Source: Eutreptiella sp. 'Long Island Sound 2002' (Eukaryota > Euglenozoa > Euglenophyceae > Eutreptiales > Eutreptiaceae). From it: 64,000 bases of DNA. The DNA lies in the NCBI GenBank assembly GCA_964036045.1, contig OZ038380.1, positions 164,245,872 through 164,309,871 of the forward strand, read 5' to 3'. Below, one piece after another: positions 54,312 to 64,000 of this stretch; the first letter of the stretch is position 1; every line of letters begins with the position of its first letter. The notes under the pieces are model-generated. The model saw only the letters and a list, made by a program, of their open reading frames with translations, was not told the origin of the DNA and did not search any database. A program made the translations under genes and the position numbers.

Positions 54312-54442
54312 GCGTACGGCCATACCACTGGGAACACACCTAAACCCGTCCGATTTCAGAAGTTAAGCCTAGTCAGGGCCAGTTAGTACTGAGGTGGGAG
54401 ACCGCTTGGCAACGACACACTTTCTGAGTGTCTATTTTTTTT
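54312..54442 (+). pseudogene. Chimeric 5S rRNA (fourth copy)
   Basis: 5S part 54312-54409 with the GGGCCAG variant seen at 34206 and one further change (CCATACCACTGGG). The foreign tail and T8 (54435-54442) are unchanged. Confidence 0.8.
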
Positions 54443-54958
54443 CGGTATATACTCGCTCCTTACTAGGCAGCTTTGGTGCTTTCAGCACCACTTTGTGGAG
54501 GCCAATCGGCCAATCTCCTTTCAAAATCCTTCCCACCTGGAATCCGGATCATAGGCTCATGCTCAGCACCCATCATTTAGTCCGCACACATCCGCACACA
54601 TGTCCCTCCCCTTTGCGTATGTTCAACTCCCGGGGCACATTGCAACTGCGACCTTTTTTTTGGACATGCCCAAAAAGTAGGTCGCAATGGACAGGCTAAC
54701 CCAAGAAGTGCTGAACTGGTGCATTTGAACCCGAAAAATGAAAAATGCAAAAACTCCACCGTGGTACACGCAGGTCACACAGCACAGGCCACGCACAGCC
54801 GGACGGGTGGAGGCACCCGACTGCCACTGCCATCGCTCACTCCACCCCCTCTGGACCGGTAACAGGGCAGCCCTGCAAGCCCTAGACAGCCATCCGCGGA
54901 TGGGTCGAACGGCCCCCGGTAGGTGGTAACCCCCAACCACGCTTTTTTATTGCCCCTG
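54443..54958 (+). repeat. Truncated M6 spacer plus 5S 3' remnant
   Basis: Same structure and breakpoint as 34337-34852, so the deletion predates the duplication of these two units. Confidence 0.85.
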
Positions 54959-57900
54959 ACTCGGTAGGATCTGCCCGTTCCTAGACAGGCAGATCCTACC
55001 GAGTATACAGTCTCCCCGAAAGTACTAAAAATAGCAAGTTGTACCAAATCGACGTGAAAATCTTTGTACCCCCCCTATTTCGAGGTCGCTGATTCCGAAA
55101 ATGCAATTTTTTTTCGAATCTGAGACAGTGGCGTCGAGATATGAGGGGGTTCAAATGGAGCGCGCGCGCGACCAAAAACTCGGTAATAAACGCCCCAACC
55201 GCCAAATCTGAGTTGATATTCGGATTCAGCGACATCAAAATAGGGGGGGGGGGTACTAGTTTACCCATGTAGGTCCCCAGGGGGTCCCGCTCTAACACCA
55301 CCCCAAAAGGGGTATCCCCATTCGTGGTGAGGAACGGGCAGAGCCTACCGAGTCGTTAATAGTCAACCATATCCTAAAATGAGCTATTGACACAGTAAAC
55401 CCCCCCTATTTCGGGGTCGCTGAGTCCAAAACGTCACTCATTTTGCGAATCCGAGACGGTGGCGTCGAGCTATGGGGGAGGGGGGTCCTAACGAGCGGTG
55501 GGAGGTCCGAAAAACCCCCCTGCCAACATGCGTTCGCGTGAAGGGGCAGCCACGAGGACGTTATGCCACGCACACGCTACACAGAGGCACACTCTCTGAG
55601 TATCTATTTTTTTTCGGTATATACTCGCTCCTTACTAGGCAGCTTTGGTGCTTTCAGCGCCACTTTGTGGAGGCCAATGGGCCAATCTCCCTCCAAAACC
55701 AAAGTCCTTCCCACCTGGAGTCCGGATCATAGGCTCATGCTCAGCACCCATCATTTAGTCCGCACGCATCCGCACACATGTCCCTCCCCTTTGCGTAACA
55801 CCCTGCCCTTCCTTCCCTGGGGTTATCGCGGCATGCGCTGCCCCGCCCCTTCCGCCCCTCCCCCCTAGGGGGGTAGGGTTTGTCCATGTCCCTCCTGCGC
55901 AAGAGACAATGGGGTGGGGTGGGGTGGGGGGGGGGCATGCGCGCAGTTGAGGCCGCGGTCACATTTTGTCGGCCCATTTGTGTGTGCTTCTTGCTTACTT
56001 GGGCCCTGGTTCCCCGTTTGCAGGGTATCTTTGTCTGATTGTGCCCCATGTGCGGTGCTTAACGGCCGAATCTGTTCGTTGCTGGCCCGTTCGGACGCGG
56101 ACAATGATTTGTGCCATGTGATGTTTTTTCCAATCTGTTGCATTCGGTGACGTTGCCGATCGATGTGCACAGTGATACGCTGTATGGAGAGTGTTGTCTT
56201 GGGAACAGCTTGTTTTTTGGGCTTCTAGTCAGCTTTGCTGGGAGTTCTGTTTTGTATTCTTTGCACCATGTCGTGCTGTGAGCAATGTGTTGTGTCTTGT
56301 GCGCAGTGCTGTCTATTGCAAGCTGTATCCAAAAACTTCCATGGTGCAGAACAAAGGTCTCATTGAAGCTCATGTTTTTCGCACATGGCCGCCATGGCAC
56401 CTTCTTAGGAGCTAGATCTCCCTCTGAGTGTGCTGAGACCATCCCGCCCCCCTCCTGGACAAGAATCTTAGAGATTCCAAATGTGCACATGCCTCTACAA
56501 TGCCACATACCTTCGGGAAATCCTTCTGTGTAACCCGCATAGGTCTGTACGCAAAGGCTAAAAAGGATTTCAAAAATTTGCTGAAAGAGGAATCTCAACA
56601 ACCCTAGCTCCTTGAGGGAATATATGAATGGTCCAAATGCTCGATCTAGCCATAATTCAAAGGCAGGAAATACATTCTAAATTGTAAGCCACAAATTATC
56701 ATAACTATTGCAACTTTCCTCAACCTCTTTTGTCCGCAAAAATCTTGACGCAGTGATATTGCAGGTAATAAAGACGTATCACTATTACTATCGCAGAAAG
56801 GAATGTCGAAGTGGTCCACTTCACGGTTCAAAAAATCCTAGTTTGTTGCGTGACGATGTTACAAATTTTGTACATACCATTGTCTGTTGGAAACAGAACA
56901 GTGCATGTGTCCTGTGTGCTACAAAACCGCGGCTGCCAAAGTACTGCATGATTCGATGCTCAACAACTTACCAAAATATCAAACCCATAGCAGATGAGGT
57001 ATCGGATCAAATTGTCCTAACCAATTATGAGAAACATCCCAGATGTCCCCAATATCCTAGTGAGTTTAAAATACAATATCACAATCTTCTACACAACCAT
57101 AGATCTATCAAGGCTGCGCATCCCGATGGCTAACCCATACGAAATGAAAAGCGCGCCAAAGAATGTCCTAAGTCGTGTTTGAGAAAACGATCCTAAGTCC
57201 GAATGCAGAAAAGATCCTAATGATTCTAATTATCATAAAAGTCCTAACCAGGCGAACATGTTGCGATGAGTCATTGTCAAAGATATGGAAAAATAGGTTA
57301 TCCTTATCCCAGAACCTCTGTCTAACGCGTGGAAAAAACATCCTAAGTATCCTAAACATCCTCAGCCTTTGGGACAGAACGTTAGGGCTAGGAAACATCC
57401 TAACTATGCCAAGTACTGAATATTCCTCGATAACACCAACGAATATACTACATATCCTAAGAGTGGTTACAATTACGGTTGTCATGAGTTATTTGCCATC
57501 ACTACACATGCAAAATGTAAAAAGAACGATATTCTAACTCCTGTTGGAGAAAATATCCTAAATATCTTCAACTGACTGAACATTTGTTCTCAAAAATATC
57601 CCAAATATCCCAAGTACTTTGTGTGGCTCTGGGCATGTAATTATCCTAAACCTCTTGACCTGGCAAACATGTTGCGATGGGTCATTGTCAAAGAGATGGA
57701 TAAACCGGTTAGCCTTAGCCTAAAAACACTGTCTAATTTGTGCAAAAAACATCCTAAGTATCCTAAATGTCCTCAACTTTTGGGACTGAAAGTTGGGGCT
57801 AGCAAACATCTTTAATGTGCTAAGTACTCCATTTTCTTCGATAACAGCAAGGAATATCTTAAATATCCTAAGAGTGGTTACAAGTACGGTTGTGATGAGG

Positions 57901-59949
57901 AATTTGCCATTACTATACATGAAAAATCTAAGAATAAAAATATCATAAGTGCCGACGGAGAAAATATCCTAATTATCCTAAATATCCTAAACATCCCAAT
58001 GGGCAAACAACGGGGGGTTGAAAATGTTGTGAGTCCTAATTTTGCCAAGTCAGTCATCCGAATCATCGGGAAGATCGTTAAACCTCATGCAGAAAATACC
58101 TTAAGTATCCCAAATGTCCTGACCTGGCTCGTTTCTTTTCTCAAAAACATCCTAAATATCCTAAGTACGTAATATTGTTCGGGGCATATCATCGAACATA
58201 TTGTAAGTATCCGCTATTGTTGTGATGAGTAAGTAGCGATGGCTAGAAGGAAGATATCATAAGTCCTATAGGAGACAATATTCGAATTATCCTAAATATT
58301 CTGAACCATCCAATGGGCCAACAACAGGATGCTGAAAATGTTGTGCTGAGCACGTGTCAAATACTTCCTAATCTCGCCAGACTAAACATCCTGAATATCA
58401 GCACCATTCTTTAAGATCATGCAAAAAGTATCCTAAATATCCCAAATATCCTCAATTGACTGAACGTTTTTGCTCAAAAATATCCTCAATATCCCAAGTA
58501 CTTCATGTAGCTTTGGGCATAACACCAGAAATATTCCAAAGATTCGAAGAAGGGTTACAGCTACCATTGTGATGAGTACATTGCCAAAAATATCCTAAGT
58601 CCTGATGGAGACAATATCCCCATTATGTGGACCATCCTCAACATCGTAATGGACAAACAACTGCAGGCTGAACATGTTGTGATAGGCAATCGTCCAAAAC
58701 ATCTCAACCTCGCCAGAACAAATATTCTAAATGCGAGAAAAGATCCTGAAACGTCATGCAAAAAATATCCTAAATATCCTAAATATCCCTAGCTGACTCA
58801 TCTAGACTGAAACCTCCTGCTGAAAAATGTCCAAAATATCCCAAGTACTTAATATTCTTCCAGGCAAGGACCAAAAATATCCTAACTATCCTAAAAAATG
58901 GTTACGGTTACAGCTAAGGTTAACCGTAACCCTTTTTTTTAGGATAATTAGGATATTTTCCCAAAAAAATGATCGGGTGTTTGCAATATTTTAGAACGCA
59001 AAAGTAACCTACTAGGATGCATTCTTTTGGCACTCACAAACCACCTCGCCTATGGAATGAGGCCTCAAGACAACACAAACAGCCCTGAACCAGTGCACCA
59101 CACATGTGTAACGGCAGCAGTGACAGCACTCAATTATACACTGATGTGATCAGAATTTCAATGATTCTCAGATGTACATTAGTGCAGTAAATTTTCCGCT
59201 TGTTTTCATGTTTTCCGTTCGCCGCCAGATGTCGCCTGTGAGCGCGCGTCGAGTCGCATTTGTCTTTCGTGATTTCCCAATCGGATTTATTTAAATTATT
59301 TCGAATGATTTCACGTTGTGTCATTATGTGCGATGAATGCGCATTGAGATTCTATGTCTGCTCCATTTTTGTAGACCGGGTTTTCGTACTCTTCATATTC
59401 CACCATGGAGATCAAAGGACTTACAAGTGCTTCGCATATGTCGCTCCCCGAGGCTGGATATGGGTCTGAAGAGGGTTATGTGGGTTCGGAGATATCAGGG
59501 GCAGTGTCGGGCGTTACGACCCCTGGGGCATCAAGGCTACAGGCTTCGCAGTTACAACAAAGATCAACCACTATGCAGCGGTTACAACATGTTCCTCACA
59601 TGGCACCACACAACAGGAAGAAACACTACACCACATCAATCCACACCACGCTAGACCACACCACACCACCTTTCACCGCACTGCCCCAGGATGTGCCCCG
59701 CAATGTGGCCCACGATGTGCCCCAGAATGTGCCCCTCAATGCTCACCACAATGTGACCCATGATGTGCCCCACCATGTGCCCCACCATGTGCCCCACGAT
59801 GTGCCCGCCAAATGCCACATGATGTGCCCCATGATGTGCCCCACAGTGTGCCCCACTGTGAACCCCACGATGTGCCCTGGGATGTGCCCCACCATGTGCC
59901 CCACCATGTCCCGCAGGATGTGCCCCACCATGTAGTAAAATACTTGTAA
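54959..59949 (+). repeat. Composite repeat L, copy L4
   Basis: Near-identical to L3 at an offset of 20,106. Hairpin 54959-55004, G-rich run 55911-55935, TATCCTAA satellite 57176-58946, satellite-end hairpin 58900-58931, LTR-like relic 59145-59407, 12-bp minisatellite 59690-59935. Confidence 0.92.
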
Positions 59950-60285
59950 AATCGGGGTAAAAATTGGGGATGTTTTTCGCCATACAAGGAGGGTGCTGGG
60001 TATACTTTGCACTGCACCACGGCCTCCTAACACCTTCAGAATGCATACCACTTCACAAATGCCTTTCTCTCTATCATTACATCACACTCCAACCCATAGT
60101 TGCTCACCCGGGATGCTCCCCTTGCTGGTCTCTCCCCTATTTACCACAAACCATACATACAAAAAAGGCATGTTTCTGGGTAGTTCTCCATAGGCATAGT
60201 CGGCAACCCAAGGGACCCCTTCAGGATGTATCCACGGCTTCTGTGCCCCAAGCCAATGGCGTTGGTGAGGTCTCTGGGATCAGAG
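59950..60285 (+). repeat. N element followed by module K
   Basis: Counterpart of 39844-40179. Confidence 0.75.
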
Positions 60286-61249
60286 CATGGACATCCGAAC
60301 CCGGTTTGCCAAACCAAAACATTGTCCAGCGAAGCAGCTCCATTAAGGTCCACCGCTCACTAGAAAAATCGGGGTAAAAACTGGGGATGTTTTTCGCCAT
60401 ACAAGGAGGGTGCTGGGTATACTTTGCACTGCACCACGGCCTCCTACCACCTTCAGAATGCATTCCACTTCACAAATGCCTTCCTCTCTATCATTACATC
60501 ACATTCCAACCCATGGTTGCTCACCCGGGATGCTCCCCTTGCTGGTCTCTCCGCTGTTTACCACAAATCCCGCCCTTTCATGTCCCAACACCCCATTCAA
60601 AAACACCCACCCCTCCCCCATCCGCATCAACACGCCATACCTACACTTTCGTGCGACCCCCCAAAATGTGCTCACATTCACATTTGCATCCCACCGCACC
60701 CACCCGACCCCACACAAGCCACCGTATTCCGCCCTTTCATGTCCCAACACCCCATTCAAAAACACCCACCCCTCCTCCATCCGCATCAACACGCCATACC
60801 AACACTTTCGTGCAACCCCCCGTATGTGCTCACATTCACATTTGCATCCCACTGCACCCATCCAATTCCACACAGGCCACTGTACCCCGCCCTTTCATGT
60901 TCCAACAACCCATTCAAAAACAACCACACACCAGCATCCGCATCAACACGCCGTACCTACACTTGTGGTAATCACCGGAGAGACCAGCAAGGGGAGCATC
61001 CCGGGTGAGCAACTATGGCTTGGAATGTGATGTAATGATAGAGGGGAAGGCAGCTGTGGAGTGCACCTCATTGCAAAGATGTTAGGAGGCCCTGGTGCAG
61101 TGCATGGTACAACCAGCACCCCCTCTGTGTAGCGAAAAACATAGCCGATTTTTACCCCAATTTTACTAGCGAGCGGTGGACCTTAATGGAGCCACCGCGG
61201 CTGGAAATGTTTTTGCCTGGCAAAGCCAGTTCAGATGTCCATGGCAGCA
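60286..61249 (+). mobile_element. Fold-back structure with Q core (L4 copy)
   Basis: Counterpart of 40180-41143; arms about 60286-60558 and 60968-61249. Confidence 0.6.
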
Positions 61250-61250
61250 T

Positions 61251-61961
61251 CGCCCTTTCATGTTCCAACGACCCATTCAAAAACACCCACCCCTCCCCCA
61301 TCCGCATCAACACGCCATACCTACACTTTCCTACAACCCCCCCAATGTGCTCACATTGACATTTGCATCCCACCGCATCCACCCGACCCGGCACAGGCCA
61401 CGGTACCCCGCCATTTCATGTTCCAACACCCCATTCAAAAACACCCACCCCTCCTCCATCCGCATCAACACGCCATACCTACACTTTCTTGCAACCCCCC
61501 AAATGTGCTCACATTCACAATTGCATCCCACTGCACCCACCCAACCCCACACAGGCCACCGTACCTCGCCCTTTCATGTTCCAACGACCCTTTCAAAAAC
61601 ACCCACCCCTCCCCCATCCGCATCAACACGCCATACCTACACTTTCCTACAACCCCCCCAATGTGCTCACATTCACATTTGCATCCCACCGCATCCACCC
61701 GACCCGGCACAGGCCACGGTACCCCGCCATTTCATGTTCCAACACCCCATTCAAAAACACCCACCCCTCCCCCATCCGCCTCAACACGGCATACCTACAC
61801 TTTCGTGCAACCCCCCAAATGTGCTCACATTCACATTTGCATCCCACCGCATCCACCCAACCCCACACAGGCCACCGTACCCCGCCCTTTCATGTCCCAA
61901 CACCCCATTCAAAAACAACCACCCCTCCTCCATCCGCATCAACACGCCATGCCTATACTTT
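61251..61961 (+). repeat. Q array, 158-bp satellite
   Basis: Counterpart of 41145-41855 with the same unit number. Confidence 0.93.
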
Positions 61962-62075
61962 GCACTGCACCACGGCCTCCTAACACCTTCAGATTGCATT
62001 CCACTTCACAAATGCCTTCCTGGTTAGCTGTTTACCACAAACCATACATACAAAAAAGGCATGTTTCCGGGTAGT

Positions 62076-62835
62076 TCTTCCCGGGATTCGGTTCGGAGTG
62101 GCGATCAACAGGGGTACATACTTTTCCTTGAAGCAATCAAAGGGGAAGGTCCTTGGAGCAAGGTACGCAGCTGACCAGATGCCCACCACGGACTGTGACA
62201 ACGGATGGACACTGGTGAAGCGAAGACGACGTTCTGTTCGTGTGCCGACCACAGAGACTCTTCAACTACAGCTTCAGGATGGTTGTGTCGAAGAAATTAC
62301 CATAACCTGGCTGCCAGACCATCAACATCAGGATGGTGGAATGAAAGCCAACATCAAGAATGTTCAACGCCTACTGTGTACTGCACATGCACACTATTCC
62401 CAAGTCCGTCCGGATGTGGAGGGTGGCATGGTAGGAATCGGACAACACGGGCAATCCTACCTCCGGCGGGTTTGCTTCCATCGTGCAACCACGGGGTGCA
62501 AAAACGAGGATCACGAAAAGGCAGTGGAGACACAGGTTGCTTTCAGGCTTGGGGACCTTGCGCCAACGTTCCACAAGACCTTTGGGGAAAAAATGCAACA
62601 TCCAATTTCATCTCTTCAAATGTATCATCCTCACCGTCTTTGGCGGCAAAGGTTCCGTTGATCTGACCAACGCTCCGCATTGCGACCTACAGGATTCTAC
62701 GGGAAGCTTTGCCGTGTGGATCCGTGAACAATGTAGGGAACACATTGATGAGCCTGCTTGGTTCCTACGTCCCGACTACGGTGTTGCCATCCAGCTTTGC
62801 CTCGTTGCAATGACGTGGTCGGGCGCAGTTCTGAG
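62076..62835 (+). repeat. U module, copy 3
   Basis: Nearly identical to copy 1; one notable change is GCCGTGTGG instead of GCCGCGTGG. Confidence 0.6.
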
Positions 62836-64000
62836 GCACTGTAGTCTCACAGGGCCTCCACCATTGGTGTCCGGTCGGTGGTGAAGGCCGAGGTTCAGCA
62901 CCAGTAGTGCAGCCTTTCTTAGTGGATCATATTCGCTTTTTGAAGACGCCAAAGCCAAAACTGCCAGGTGTCGATGTCGGATTATGAAAACGGCTATCAT
63001 CAGGCCACCACAGCCGCGACACCAGGTTCCCTTGAACCTATACACTGTATATATATATACATATATATATACATATATGTGTGTGTGTGTTTATAGATGT
63101 AGACCCGCAGACGTTCCGGGAAAGCTTTTTGTTCCTTCTCGCCCTATACAGACATTCTTTTCTTCCATTTCTTGCACATGTTCGAAGAATCCCAAACTTT
63201 TTGCTGTGCTGAGACCCATGAATTGTCGGAAGATGTCTGTATTCTGGCTTGTGTCGTTCTTTTTTGAGATTTTGAGATTCCCACGCGGTTAACCACGCAC
63301 TAGTCAACAGAAAACGCCGGTGGTAGGCAAGCATCGGGGGCTTTCGTTCAAACCTGTTGGCACGACCTGTGGTGGTTCTAAGATGCCGCACCAAGGAACC
63401 CACTCAGCCACTCCGAGGAATCTGCCCCCTCCCCTTGGGGTGCCCTTCATGCAATGATTTGCAACAAACTTAGGGCCGGTGGCAAAATGATTGGGCCCGG
63501 TACTTTGTGGTATCCCATCACCTGCCTCAAAAGGTCAAGCGGTTCGCAAAACACATAAGTACCCACTTTTTGCAGTCATACCCCGTAATCCAACCTTCAC
63601 GTCAAGGAGTGCAATGAGGTGGGCAATTTTCATGAAATAATGGGTGAAATCATCAATCAAAAATGCTTGAATTAGCAGTTGCACTACACTTTGGTTTCCT
63701 TGAGCATCATTGTCCTTCTTACCTGTGCGCGCCGTAAAAGTGGTGTTGAAATTGAAAAGACATCTTCGCAATGAACCTTCTCTCCTCAAGTTGTCGTTTT
63801 CGAGAAACTGCAGAATGCATTTGCAAGGCTGCAATGATGGTACTAACTAAAACATTATGCAAGTCCGAGCAATATGGCACAAATACGATCAATTTGCAGG
63901 TAATTTATAGTTGCCATAGTTCACCGCTCCCTACTAAAATCGCGGCAAAAATTGCGTATGTTTTCCACCACACAAAGAAGGTGCTGGTTGTACTTTGCAC
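62836..64000 (+). repeat. H module, copy 4, and start of the next unit
   Basis: The same H sequence begins a fourth unit that runs off the window within the N element. The minus-strand 99-codon frame is at 63535-63834. Confidence 0.88.

Noticed and set aside
1-64000. Spliced-leader RNA genes linked to 5S, as in some protists
   Set aside because: I looked near each 5S copy for a dinoflagellate-type leader followed by a donor site and saw none.

Overview
This is a eukaryotic, repeat-dominated window. There are no bacterial operons, tRNA genes or recognisable single-copy host genes. The eukaryotic calls are 5S rRNA genes with RNA polymerase III T-run terminators, a Ty3/gypsy-type LTR retrotransposon primed by initiator tRNA-Met, and nested satellite and minisatellite arrays. 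It most resembles a heterochromatic (pericentromeric, subtelomeric or 5S-array) block of a protist or alga. The sequence alone does not let me name the lineage.

Layout. Positions 1-4651: a spacer ending in a chimeric 5S sequence (417-514), a T-rich spacer, a 40-bp minisatellite, a mostly single-copy stretch, and a complete 5S gene (4518-4635). 4652-9644: composite repeat 'L1', made of a hairpin, a G-rich block, an AT-rich TATCCTAA satellite, an LTR-like relic and a 12-bp minisatellite. 9645-13549: the 198-bp 'P' array, the palindrome cluster 'T', spacer 'M4', a second chimeric 5S and its T-rich spacer. 13550-31152: the same composite repeat in inverted orientation ('L2'), split by an apparently intact retrotransposon at 19603-30412. 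31174-64000: tandem units that each start with module 'H' and run H-P-T-M4-5S and onward. They begin at 31174, 42730, 50883 and 62836. The first and third carry a chimeric 5S plus L and Q repeats and are nearly identical at an offset of about 20.1 kb. The middle one carries a complete 5S gene (45764-45881) and unrelated satellites R and S.

The only convincing protein genes are gag (19971-22997) and pol (22998-28181) of the retrotransposon. Its two LTRs read identical (532 bp, TG...CA) and are flanked by a 5-bp target duplication, so it is young. Its expression layout is unusual. Gag starts inside the 5' LTR, the primer-binding site lies within the gag reading frame, and gag and pol share one frame separated by a single TAG followed by a potential hairpin or pseudoknot. 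Pol runs protease, an extra domain, reverse transcriptase, RNase H, integrase and chromodomain.

Most other long open frames are by-products of tandem arrays lacking stop codons. The main non-coding novelties are four 5S chimeras that keep the internal promoter and gain a new hairpin and T8 end, satellites with higher-order periods (594 bp and 405 bp), a dense palindrome cluster, and a fold-back structure with arms of about 270 bp.
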